Assembly: GCA_003450655.1 (NCBI GenBank)
Contig: DMFG01000152.1
Coordinates: 1 to 7,408, forward strand
From: Coxiellaceae bacterium
Lineage (GTDB): Bacteria > Pseudomonadota > Gammaproteobacteria > Coxiellales > Coxiellaceae
Reading direction: 5' to 3'
DNA: 7,408 nucleotides
The translations under genes and the position numbers were made by a program. The notes beneath the pieces were generated by a model. That model worked only from the letters and a program-made list of their open reading frames with translations. It was not told where the DNA came from and did no database searches. Within the stretch, counting starts at the first letter, position 1. Every line of letters begins with the position of its first letter. Below, one piece after another: positions 1 through 6,572 of this stretch.

Positions 1-282
1 TAGGTTTTCCATATCAGCTTCTGAACGAATAGCAATGTCTTTATATTTTGCTATCTCACGCTCTAATGCTGTACGTTCCGCATCAAAGGCGCCCAACGCT
101 GCTTCTGCTGAGAACTCTGATGCAACCTGTTCACTGCTCACTACTTCATCATCCAGAGAAACTTCTGTCGTGACCTCATCCTCTGGGGTCACCACTGATT
201 TTTCCTCCACTACTTTCTCCTCTTGCTCTTCAGAGAATTTCTGCCACTTGTTTGCTGGATTGTCTGACTGCTCTTTACTCAT
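1..282 (-). CDS. grpE: GrpE, nucleotide exchange factor of DnaK (N-terminal part, cut by window edge)
   Basis: Ninety-four codons are visible from an ATG at 282-280; the gene continues beyond base 1. GrpE is the cytoplasmic homodimeric co-chaperone that releases ADP from DnaK. The identification rests on the last visible residues, RSEADMENL, which match the start of the conserved GrpE region (R-x-x-AEMEN-[LI]-RRR in the family). This follows a helical, charged stretch (DAERTALEREIAKYKDIA). The first ~65 residues are acidic, low in complexity and rich in Glu, Val and Ser, as is usual for the poorly conserved GrpE N-terminus; this one seems about 20 residues longer than the E. coli tail as I recall it. 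The start is supported by GGAG 9 bases upstream on the minus strand. The gene is divergent from the DUF218 gene and close to nadK-recN, the usual gammaproteobacterial neighbourhood. The nucleotide-binding-domain contact region is not in the window. Confidence 0.88.
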   Translation of the reverse strand, partial: MSKEQSDNPANKWQKFSEEQEEKVVEEKSVVTPEDEVTTEVSLDDEVVSSEQVASEFSAEAALGAFDAERTALEREIAKYKDIAIRSEADMENL

Positions 283-316
283 TTATTTTCTCCGCTATGA
301 TATGGTGTCGGTCTAA

Positions 317-322
317 TATAAT
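317..322 (+). promoter_or_regulatory. Putative -10 box for the DUF218 gene
   Basis: A perfect TATAAT lies 50 bases before the ATG at 372 in the grpE divergent region. No good -35 box is seen 16-18 bp upstream (the sequence there is near gctatg), and there is no extended TGn element, so the promoter would be weak or activator-dependent. It lies only about 5 bp from the grpE -10 box, so the two divergent promoters would compete for RNA polymerase. Confidence 0.35.
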
Positions 323-326
323 CCGT

Positions 327-354
327 ACTATAGCTCTTCCCTACTATTATTCAA
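327..354 (-). promoter_or_regulatory. Putative sigma-70-type promoter of grpE
   Basis: On the minus strand TTGAAT (354-349) and TATAGT (332-327) are separated by 16 bp, each matching the sigma-70 hexamers at most positions. Transcription would start near 320, giving a leader of about 40 bases before the grpE ATG. GrpE genes are often also under heat-shock sigma-32 control, but no CCCCAT-like -10 box is visible here. Confidence 0.45.
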
Positions 355-371
355 CCCTGAGGAAACTACGC

Positions 372-1145
372 ATGATAGGCTTTATACTCAAAAAAATCAT
401 AAGCCAATGCTTTGTGCCCTTTAATATCTCCTTAGCTTGCCTTACCTTAGGTTGGCTAATGTCCCGCCTTCATCTTAGCACCAAAGGCAATACCCTGATT
501 CTCTTTGGGATTATCTGCTTGTATTTTTTCAGTACACCTTGGACAGCCAACCATCTTCTTATCCCTTTGGAATCACGATATCCTAACAGCACTCTAATAA
601 ATGATCCTAATGTCTCAAAGATTGTTGTTTTAGGTGGAGGCCTCCCAGAAACATTACTAGAAAAAAAACCGTTTAAACTGAGCACGGCTAGTCATGAACG
701 ACTCATTCAAGGCATCACTGTTTATCAAGCACTGCGACACAACAACCAAAAAGCCACCTTAATCCTATCAGGCGGAAACCCATACCACTCCAAAGAGCCT
801 GAAGCAAAACAGTTAAAAGAAGAAGCTATGACACTAGGCATTCCAGAAAAGGATATCCTCATAGAATCCACATCAAAGGATACTGCCGAAGAAGCACACA
901 AGCTCTTACCTGTACTAAACACTCAACCTTTCTACCTAGTCACTAGCGCAAGTCATTTGCCCAGAGCCATGAAACTCTTCCAGCATGCAGGCATGAACCC
1001 CATCGCAACCCCTTGTAACTACCTAACCAATCGTGTTCGATGGTGGACAAACTGGCTACCCAGATCCAACCAACTAGGAAAAAGTCAGGCAGCTTTACAT
1101 GAATACCTGGGTATGCTCTGGGCAAAATTAAACCGGTTATTATAA
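372..1145 (+). CDS. DUF218 / YdcF-family envelope protein, ElyC-like
   Basis: The protein is 257 residues, close to the length of E. coli ElyC. Two hydrophobic segments (about 15-31 and 40-55) form an N-terminal hairpin in the inner membrane, followed by a DUF218 domain from about 83 to 245. Family hallmarks are VVLGGG (85-90), ILSGG (131-135), a Glu-rich helix with EAKQLKEEAMTLGIP (144-158), the STSKDTAEEA stretch (166-175) and LVTSASHLPRA (189-199). ElyC is known to affect peptidoglycan assembly and undecaprenyl-phosphate carrier metabolism; SanA and YdcF are relatives, and which subgroup this belongs to is inferred from the two-helix N-terminus and the length. The ATG at 372 is preferred because GAGG lies 8 bases upstream; a longer in-frame reading back to 252 would overlap grpE and has no comparable site. 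A 72-bp gap separates it from nadK on the same strand, with no visible terminator, so they may be co-transcribed. Confidence 0.8.
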   Translation: MIGFILKKIISQCFVPFNISLACLTLGWLMSRLHLSTKGNTLILFGIICLYFFSTPWTANHLLIPLESRYPNSTLINDPNVSKIVVLGGGLPETLLEKKPFKLSTASHERLIQGITVYQALRHNNQKATLILSGGNPYHSKEPEAKQLKEEAMTLGIPEKDILIESTSKDTAEEAHKLLPVLNTQPFYLVTSASHLPRAMKLFQHAGMNPIATPCNYLTNRVRWWTNWLPRSNQLGKSQAALHEYLGMLWAKLNRLL

Positions 1146-1217
1146 AGTCATTGTCACGCTCTACCTCAATCATTTGAATGATGGTATTCTAAAAAAGTTC
1201 CATTTATTCAACAGAGC

Positions 1218-2105
1218 ATGTCTATGACACGACCACCCCTCAAACACATCTACCTCATAGGCACATCTAATCTTAAAGGTGTATCTGACACACTCAACCT
1301 ACTCATCAATCGTCTGGAGCATCTCCCTGTCTCAATAACCTTTGAGGAAAGAACCGCTACAAGATACAACATCACCAATCATGAAACTGCTACAATAGAC
1401 CAACTCCCCAAATCCATCGACCTAATTATCGTCGTTGGAGGAGATGGCAGTATGATTACAGCTGCTCACACTGCTCTTGCTAATCAAGTACCCATCCTTG
1501 GCATCAACCGGGGAAGACTAGGTTTCCTAACTGATATCTCTCCTAACGCCATAGATGATATTAGTGATATTTTACAAGGCAACTACTCGACTGAATCACG
1601 TTACTTCCTAGAAGCCAGTATCAACGATCAACACACATCTCGCATACTAGCTCTTAATGATCTTGTCCTCACACCAACAGATACGACTCATATGATTGAG
1701 TTTGAAACACGTATTAACAATGAATTGCTTTATCATCAATGCGCGGATGGCATGATCTGCGCAACGCCTACAGGCTCAACAGCCTATGCCTTATCCGGCG
1801 GCGGACCTATCGTTCAACCTGGGCTCGACGCTACTGTATTAGTTCCAATGTTTCCACACACACTCAGTAGCCGTCCAATTGTCGTACCCGCATGCGGACA
1901 TATCACGCTGCATATCGAATCAACTAACACCAAATCACCCTGCTTATGTAATGACGGTATCTCACGCATCACTGTGGACCCAGGATCAACCATTCACATT
2001 AGGAAACATCCTCAAACTCTGCAACTCATACACCCTTACAATTATAACTATTTTGAAACCTTACGAACTAAGCTTGGTTGGGAAAAACAAGCGTCTCGGA
2101 GATAA
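1218..2105 (+). CDS. nadK: NAD kinase (ATP- or polyphosphate-dependent)
   Basis: This cytoplasmic enzyme phosphorylates NAD to NADP and is the only de novo source of NADP in bacteria. The 295-residue protein is collinear with the E. coli enzyme (292 residues). It shows the GGDG motif (74-77, catalytic Asp76), GINRGRLGFLTD (95-106), the ND pair at 147-148 (usually NE or ND), the diagnostic TPTGSTAY loop (183-190) with GGGP after it, LVPMFPHTLSSRP (208-220), and a C-terminal NYFETLRTKLGW block as in gammaproteobacterial enzymes. No key residue is missing. There are two possible starts, ATG 1218 and ATG 1224. The only purine-rich site, AGAG at 1213-1216, is too close to the first and 7 bases from the second, so 1224 may be the true start. 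The gene is coupled to recN, an order well known in Gammaproteobacteria. Confidence 0.96.
   Translation: MSMTRPPLKHIYLIGTSNLKGVSDTLNLLINRLEHLPVSITFEERTATRYNITNHETATIDQLPKSIDLIIVVGGDGSMITAAHTALANQVPILGINRGRLGFLTDISPNAIDDISDILQGNYSTESRYFLEASINDQHTSRILALNDLVLTPTDTTHMIEFETRINNELLYHQCADGMICATPTGSTAYALSGGGPIVQPGLDATVLVPMFPHTLSSRPIVVPACGHITLHIESTNTKSPCLCNDGISRITVDPGSTIHIRKHPQTLQLIHPYNYNYFETLRTKLGWEKQASRR
2098..2101 (+). promoter_or_regulatory. recN ribosome binding site overlapping the nadK 3' end
   Basis: GGAG lies in the last sense codons of nadK, directly before its TAA stop (2103-2105), and 6 bases before the recN ATG at 2108. Only two bases separate the nadK stop from the recN start. This decides the recN start over the in-frame upstream ATG at 2078 and indicates translational coupling. 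Confidence 0.75.
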
Positions 2106-2107
2106 TT

Positions 2108-3778
2108 ATGCTAGAACATCTACATATCAAACACTTTGTGGTTGTTGACTCTTTATCACTTGAATGCCAAAACGGATTTATTGCCATCACAGGAGAAACT
2201 GGGGCAGGAAAATCCGTCTGGGTAGATGCACTATGCCTCGCACTAGGACATAGAGCAGAAGGCCAAATGATTAGAACGGGTCATGACCGCGCAACCATCA
2301 CAGCGACGTTTAACATCACTAATAACCGTGACGCACAAACATGGTTAGCCAATCATGATATCGAGAATGAAGATAACCAGTGCATATTACAACGAACATT
2401 AACAACAGAAGGTCGATCACGAGCAACCATTAACAGTACACCTTGCCCACTTAATTTGATACGCGACCTTGCTCCTCTGTTAATACAAATCCACAGTCAA
2501 CAATTACAACGCTCACTTTTAAAAGCAGACTATCAAAGACAGGCTGTTGATAGCTATGCACAGAATAGTGACATACTCTATAGCATTAACTCGGCCTACC
2601 AACGCTGGCTAGCTGTTCAGTCTGAGATTGACGTCCTTAACAGCAAACTTCCCAACCGTGAACAACAACTGGAACTGCTCACCTATCAAGTTAACGAACT
2701 AGAACAGCTTAACCTACAAACTAACGAATGGAATACATTATCAGAGCAACATCAAAAGCTGCATCAAGCCAAGCACATCAAAAGCTCGATTCAGCAAGCA
2801 CTGTCACTCACAAGCACACACGCAGAACATGCTGCAGATAGCTTAATCCAGCAAGCACAGCAACACCTCAGTCAACTGAGCTTTCAAGATAAGTCTATGG
2901 ATAATATCCAAACACTACTCAACACAGCCAATATACATCTTCAGGAGGCGATACAAGAACTCCAGCAGTATTATCAGTCCGTGGATATTCCAGTGGATGA
3001 AATCGATACACTAGACCAACGACTTAGCTGGATTCACGAACTTGCACGCAAACATCACACAACACCTGAGCAATTAGAAGCGGTTCATGCATCACTGCAA
3101 CACAAAGTGAATGAACTAGAACATATCGATGTCACCTTATGTGAATTAAACAACACACTGAATACGATTACTGCTGAATATCACACTCTGGCCAACACGC
3201 TCACTCAACGTCGCCAAAGCGCAGCCAAAACACTGAGCAAGGCTATGACAACTCACATGCAAACATTAGCCATGGAAGGAGGAGAATTTCATATCAGCCT
3301 ACAAACAGATACTAATAAGATTAGCATTCATGGTCATGAAAACATTGCATTCACTATATCCACTAACCCGGGATCACCCAAAGGTTCGATACAACACGTC
3401 GCTTCAGGGGGTGAATTATCACGACTCAGTCTCGCTTTACACATATTACTAGCTGACCAACAACACACACCGACGATGATTTTTGATGAAGTTGATACCG
3501 GTATCAGTGGAAAAACCGCATCCATTGTCGGCAGTGCATTAAAAAAACTAGGAGAGCAAACACAAGTGTTATGTATCACTCACCTGCCTCAAGTTGCAGC
3601 ACTAGCACAACACCACTATTTAGTCTCCAAACAAAAAGACTCTTCAACCACTACAGCGTCCATCAGCAGCCTGAATAAGAATCAACGTATTGATGAAATT
3701 GCGCGATTAATGGGTGGAAAATCTATCACGCAAGCGACAAAAGCTGGCGCAAAAGAGCTGTTAGGTATAACAGCTTAA
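2108..3778 (+). CDS. recN: DNA repair protein RecN
   Basis: RecN is a cytoplasmic SMC-like ATPase that acts at double-strand breaks with RecA. The 556-residue protein is near the E. coli length (553). The N-terminal half-site has MLEHLHIKHFVVVDSL, typical of RecN and related ATPases, then Walker A GETGAGKS (29-36). A central helical region, rich in Gln, Glu and Leu (roughly 150-370), forms the short coiled-coil arms. The C-terminal half-site has the ABC signature ASGGELSR (432-439), Walker B with the catalytic pair in TMIFDEVDTG (Asp460, Glu461) and the H-loop ITHLPQVAA (His492). All ATPase motifs are intact. E. coli recN is LexA-regulated; here it has no promoter space of its own after nadK and no CTG-N10-CAG LexA box was noticed just upstream. 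Its stop overlaps that of the convergent membrane-protein gene. Confidence 0.96.
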   Translation: MLEHLHIKHFVVVDSLSLECQNGFIAITGETGAGKSVWVDALCLALGHRAEGQMIRTGHDRATITATFNITNNRDAQTWLANHDIENEDNQCILQRTLTTEGRSRATINSTPCPLNLIRDLAPLLIQIHSQQLQRSLLKADYQRQAVDSYAQNSDILYSINSAYQRWLAVQSEIDVLNSKLPNREQQLELLTYQVNELEQLNLQTNEWNTLSEQHQKLHQAKHIKSSIQQALSLTSTHAEHAADSLIQQAQQHLSQLSFQDKSMDNIQTLLNTANIHLQEAIQELQQYYQSVDIPVDEIDTLDQRLSWIHELARKHHTTPEQLEAVHASLQHKVNELEHIDVTLCELNNTLNTITAEYHTLANTLTQRRQSAAKTLSKAMTTHMQTLAMEGGEFHISLQTDTNKISIHGHENIAFTISTNPGSPKGSIQHVASGGELSRLSLALHILLADQQHTPTMIFDEVDTGISGKTASIVGSALKKLGEQTQVLCITHLPQVAALAQHHYLVSKQKDSSTTTASISSLNKNQRIDEIARLMGGKSITQATKAGAKELLGITA

Positions 3779-4263
3779 CGCCTTAGACTTGCTCTAACAG
3801 GGTGTTCTAGCATAACAGCAGTTGGCACGTCTCCAGAATGATCAGCATGGCCCTCCTGATCAGAGCAGCTTGCATCATTAAAAGCAACCGGCAAAGTAGT
3901 AGCCCAAACACCTCCTCTTATCAATGGCGCCCCAAGATCCTCACCACCTGATCCTGGTGGCTGTGACGCAGTCACAACGGGTATACGCTGAATACCATTA
4001 CTCTTAAAAAAACAGAGGCGCAGAAAACACACTACCAAGACCATTGCAACACCGAACAAGGCTAAAGCTAATGAAGGATCAAGTTCATTACCAGCATCAT
4101 AAGATTGATCCGATTGCGTTGGCGGAGAAGGAGAATCATCATGCCCCCCATTGGATCGCAATGATCCATTCGTTGGCATAACACTGGGTTGCAATGCACT
4201 TACCATAAAAAAAGAATTTACAAATATAAAAATGGAAAAATTAAAACTATCTTTTAATCGCAT
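3775..4263 (-). CDS. Hypothetical type I membrane protein (signal peptide, one TM helix, low-complexity tail)
   Basis: I do not recognise a family for this 162-residue protein. Visible are a likely signal peptide at 1-24 (positive MRLK start, hydrophobic IFIFVNSFFMVSA, cleavage after SA), a ~40-residue polar outer segment rich in Ser, Pro, Asn and Asp, a transmembrane helix at about 65-86 (LALALFGVAMVLVVCFLRLCFF) and a ~75-residue C-terminal tail rich in Gly, Pro, Ser and acidic residues. Basic residues after the helix (R82, K87, R93) place the tail in the cytoplasm. The start is secure: AGGAG lies 6 bases before the ATG. It is 44 bp downstream of the kinase gene on the same strand, so probably in one transcript, and it could be a kinase substrate or membrane partner (inference). 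The stop overlaps the recN stop. It could instead be a non-adapted spacer ORF, but the strong ribosome site and clear topology argue for a real gene. Confidence 0.66.
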   Translation of the reverse strand: MRLKDSFNFSIFIFVNSFFMVSALQPSVMPTNGSLRSNGGHDDSPSPPTQSDQSYDAGNELDPSLALALFGVAMVLVVCFLRLCFFKSNGIQRIPVVTASQPPGSGGEDLGAPLIRGGVWATTLPVAFNDASCSDQEGHADHSGDVPTAVMLEHPVRASLRR

Positions 4264-4307
4264 GGATTACTCCTAAAAATTCATTATGTGAAAATATTCA
4301 TCATTCA

Positions 4308-5765
4308 CTATGGGGCAGGGGTAGCAGAAACAGCTGATTCAATGGTTCTTTCTGACTTAGTCAACATATGCTTCAAAGATCCTGGCCATAAACCTTTATA
4401 TGATCTGCAGCTTTGTTCAACCGCTTGCTTAACACCTGGTACAGTTTTTAAGTCAGCAATGTCTTGCTGTAATTGATCGGCACGCTCTCGACCGACCCTT
4501 CCTCGAAAGCAACAAAAATGAGAATAATTGAACTGATCTTTATAGACTGTGATCGAGTTATTAATACCATTAACATAATCATTTTTGTTACTTTTCACTA
4601 ACCACTCATTCAGATCACTAACCGCACTGTCGAAGTATTTTGGATCTAAATCTACTTTTATTCGCCAGTAATATTCAGCTAATGTTAACCACTCTTTTCG
4701 AACCACTTTAGAATCCAACATTTGCAGTTGAGTGGTGAGTAATTCCTCGATTCTACCAAGCGTAGGACTTATTTCTTTGCTATTAATAGAGTTCAGTGTA
4801 CTAATCAACTGTATTAAATCATTAAAAGTACCTAACTTGCTTGGAATCCCATTATGAAAGGCTAACTCCACCATTTTTTCAACATCATCGATTTCCAATA
4901 AATTTTTTAACAGAAAGGATGAAGGCAACGCCTTACGTATTGAATCTTTTAACAGCTTATATATCTGTATAAAGCAATCCACCTTAAGCGTTCTTATGAA
5001 AGCATAGACATCTTGCGCCTTTAATATATCATCACACGTAACACTACTCTCAAAAAAATATCCTCCGGTTTTTTCATTACCGCTACCCCAGTCACAAACC
5101 ATAGCTTGCAACCCACCCTCATGTGAGATAGACAACAGAATATTTTCTGATTTCAAATCTCCATGAAAAATCGATCTATCATGTGCAAATTGCATTGCAT
5201 CAGCAACCTGACTAATTAGGTCACTCATGTGTGACATAAACATTAATATCAATACGCGAAAGATTTGACTATTTTTATATTGCTTATTATTTTTATAAAA
5301 CTGTAAGTATTGCTGCAAGTCACATCGAACGCCCAATACAGGCAAGGTTTTCATAGCAATAATATTTATTCCTTGAGGCATTGATTCATCAGGCAGTTTT
5401 ACTTTTGGAATGTCACGGCGTTGTCCAATAGATTTTAGTCGTTCCACCTCTTTTTCAAGGCGCTGCTTATCGACATCCGGAATGTCATGCCATTGTCCAA
5501 TAGTTTTTAGTCGCTCCACCTCTTTTTCAAAGCGTTGCTTATCAATATCCGATGAACTTTTTGAAATCTTATAGGCTAGACAATCCTCATCATTAACAAA
5601 TACCTGGCCAAAAGCACCTTCTCCTACAAACGTTCCCAATAGAGGGATGTCACTTGCACCTTGATGCTCTTGCCCCCCAGCAGGACCCAAGGATCTTTGT
5701 AATTTATTAACTAAAAATGAGCCCGCGTAGTGCTTACACTCATTATCATTCTGTGATTCCATCAT
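4308..5765 (-). CDS. Eukaryotic-type (Hanks) Ser/Thr protein kinase-like protein with duplicated alpha-C segment
   Basis: This is a 485-residue protein, counted from ATG 5765. In order it has a glycine-rich loop GEGAFGQV (48-55), the ATP-anchoring lysine in AYKIS (Lys66), two tandem 24-residue repeats (73-96 and 97-120) where helix alpha-C belongs, the catalytic loop HGDLKSEN (201-208; Asp203, Asn208), a metal-binding DWG in place of DFG (225-227) and a DVYAF helix-F motif (252-256). All catalytic residues are present, so activity is plausible, although the APE motif is not clear. Residues ~260-485 form a helical C-terminal region I cannot assign. No signal peptide or membrane helix is evident, so it is cytoplasmic or exported by a specialised system. 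ATG 5765 is preferred over GTG 5771 because GAG at 5773-5771 overlaps the GTG; ATG 5762 is also possible. Local base composition in the C-terminal half (30-35% G+C in two 60-base lines) is lower than in recN lines (42-47%), hinting at acquisition. Confidence 0.85.
   Translation of the reverse strand: MMESQNDNECKHYAGSFLVNKLQRSLGPAGGQEHQGASDIPLLGTFVGEGAFGQVFVNDEDCLAYKISKSSSDIDKQRFEKEVERLKTIGQWHDIPDVDKQRLEKEVERLKSIGQRRDIPKVKLPDESMPQGINIIAMKTLPVLGVRCDLQQYLQFYKNNKQYKNSQIFRVLILMFMSHMSDLISQVADAMQFAHDRSIFHGDLKSENILLSISHEGGLQAMVCDWGSGNEKTGGYFFESSVTCDDILKAQDVYAFIRTLKVDCFIQIYKLLKDSIRKALPSSFLLKNLLEIDDVEKMVELAFHNGIPSKLGTFNDLIQLISTLNSINSKEISPTLGRIEELLTTQLQMLDSKVVRKEWLTLAEYYWRIKVDLDPKYFDSAVSDLNEWLVKSNKNDYVNGINNSITVYKDQFNYSHFCCFRGRVGRERADQLQQDIADLKTVPGVKQAVEQSCRSYKGLWPGSLKHMLTKSERTIESAVSATPAP
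5407..5550 (-). repeat. 72-bp tandem direct repeat inside the kinase gene
   Basis: Two adjacent 72-bp units (5407-5478 and 5479-5550) match at 63 of 72 positions with no indels. They keep frame and encode 24-residue copies, DIDKQRFEKEVERLKTIGQ... then DVDKQRLEKEVERLKSIGQ..., both ending in DIP and differing at five residues. Homology stops sharply at both ends. The unit corresponds to the kinase helix alpha-C and the loop after it. Confidence 0.93.
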
Positions 5766-5821
5766 ACCCACTCAGTAACACACTATGATTCAACCAGCGT
5801 GACCCAAGCAAGCTGACAGAT

Positions 5822-5845
5822 TAACAATGACTATTAAGATTGTTA
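5822..5845. promoter_or_regulatory. Inverted repeat, possible operator upstream of tspO
   Basis: TAACAAT (5822-5828) and ATTGTTA (5839-5845) form a perfect 7-bp inverted repeat with a 10-bp spacer, so the half-sites are 17 bp apart. The right arm coincides with the proposed tspO -35 box. The geometry fits a dimeric regulator binding site, but the region is A+T-rich and chance cannot be excluded. It could also act on the divergent kinase gene, whose start is about 57 bp away. Confidence 0.35.
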
Positions 5846-5869
5846 TGTGGCACATTTTATTTGTAAAAT
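5840..5869 (+). promoter_or_regulatory. Putative tspO promoter
   Basis: TTGTTA (5840-5845) and TAAAAT (5864-5869) are spaced by 18 bp and lie 31 bases before the TspO start. The -10 box matches 5 of 6 positions. ATTTTA (5854-5859) and TAAAAT form a second small inverted repeat over the -10 region. An alternative is TTAACA (5821-5826) with TATGTG at 17 bp. Confidence 0.35.
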
Positions 5870-5899
5870 AAGCCAGGTTTCTATTAAGAGAAAATTAAT

Positions 5900-6385
5900 A
5901 TGACAGTTAATACACCCAATCAGCCCAAAAAATGGCCAAACTGCGTTGTTGGCATCCTTGTTTGCTTATTATTAGGCATGTTATCCGGATATTTTTCAGG
6001 TAGTGGACCCAACACCTGGTATCAACAACTACAGCAGCCTAGTTTCACACCGCCACCTTGGCTATTTGGACCAGTATGGACTGTACTCTACATCATGATA
6101 GGTATCACTGCCGGATACCTATGGTCTCGTCGTAATGACACTCGCTCTCTATTTAACTTGTTTGTACTACAGCTAATCCTTAACCTGATTTGGTCCCCCA
6201 TCTTTTTTGGCTTTCACCAGATCACTTTAGCAGCCATCAACATTTGTCTACTCTGGCTTTTCCTAATCATTTTACTGGTTCGTGCTGCAGTATCTCATCG
6301 CTGTGTCACCTATCTACTGCTGCCATATACTGCGTGGGTCAGCTTTGCGATGGTGCTTAATATTACTCTGGCTTTTTTAAACTAA
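5900..6385 (+). CDS. tspO: TspO/MBR family membrane protein
   Basis: TspO proteins are five-helix membrane proteins that bind porphyrins and related tetrapyrroles; the bacterial ones are linked to oxidative stress and tetrapyrrole handling, and the mitochondrial homologue is the peripheral benzodiazepine receptor. The 161-residue length is typical. Five hydrophobic segments are visible (about 15-33, 55-75, 84-104, 108-128, 136-158). Conserved blocks are WYQQLQQPSFTPPPWLFGPVW (40-60), an Ile/Gly-rich stretch to AGYLW (71-75), LNLIWSPIFFG (94-104) and LLLPYTAWVSFAMVLN (139-154), which contain the aromatic residues lining the ligand pocket. The start ATG has a modest AGAGA about 9 bases upstream. 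It is divergent from the kinase gene and followed by a 187-bp gap, so probably monocistronic. The substrate cannot be told from sequence. Confidence 0.93.
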   Translation: MTVNTPNQPKKWPNCVVGILVCLLLGMLSGYFSGSGPNTWYQQLQQPSFTPPPWLFGPVWTVLYIMIGITAGYLWSRRNDTRSLFNLFVLQLILNLIWSPIFFGFHQITLAAINICLLWLFLIILLVRAAVSHRCVTYLLLPYTAWVSFAMVLNITLAFLN

Positions 6386-6507
6386 TCCTACATGGCTAAT
6401 CACTGACACAGAAAAAGTACACGACTTACTCCAATGAAACATCATCTATGAGTAAACTATGATGACGTTATGAACGATGGGTCTATGCACATGTTTATTG
6501 GAAATTA

Positions 6508-6535
6508 ATGACATGGATACAACATAGCGGATAAT
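6508..6535 (+). promoter_or_regulatory. Putative promoter of the TipAS-like gene
   Basis: ATGACA (6508-6513) and GATAAT (6530-6535) each match the sigma-70 hexamers at 5 of 6 positions and are 16 bp apart. They lie 37 bases before the ATG at 6573. The remainder of the 6386-6572 gap shows only a weak inverted repeat (catcat...atgatg near 6430-6455) and no terminator for tspO. Confidence 0.4.
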
Positions 6536-6572
6536 TAGAAAAACACCGATAATCAACCATGGGGATTCATTA

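Noticed and set aside
283..371. Sigma-32 heat-shock promoter for grpE
   Set aside because: Expected from the family, but no CCCCAT-like -10 element is visible on the minus strand; the best match is a sigma-70-like pair.
1169..1182. Dyad ATCATT-tg-AATGAT between the DUF218 gene and nadK
   Set aside because: Short, A+T-rich and not linked to a convincing promoter, so chance is likely; no pair of -35/-10 boxes with normal spacing was found in this gap.
3775..3800. VRASLRR at the end of the small membrane protein as a kinase target site
   Set aside because: It resembles a basophilic kinase site (RxS), but a short match in a low-complexity tail is not evidence of phosphorylation.
3839..3862. Inverted repeat TGATCAG-N10-CTGATCA just past recN, possible recN terminator
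   Set aside because: The stem is short and not followed by a T-run on either strand, and it lies inside the membrane-protein coding region.
4288..4476. Plus-strand ORF of 62 codons antisense to the kinase 3' end
   Set aside because: It lies wholly or mostly within the kinase frame on the other strand, has no convincing ribosome site and no recognisable features.
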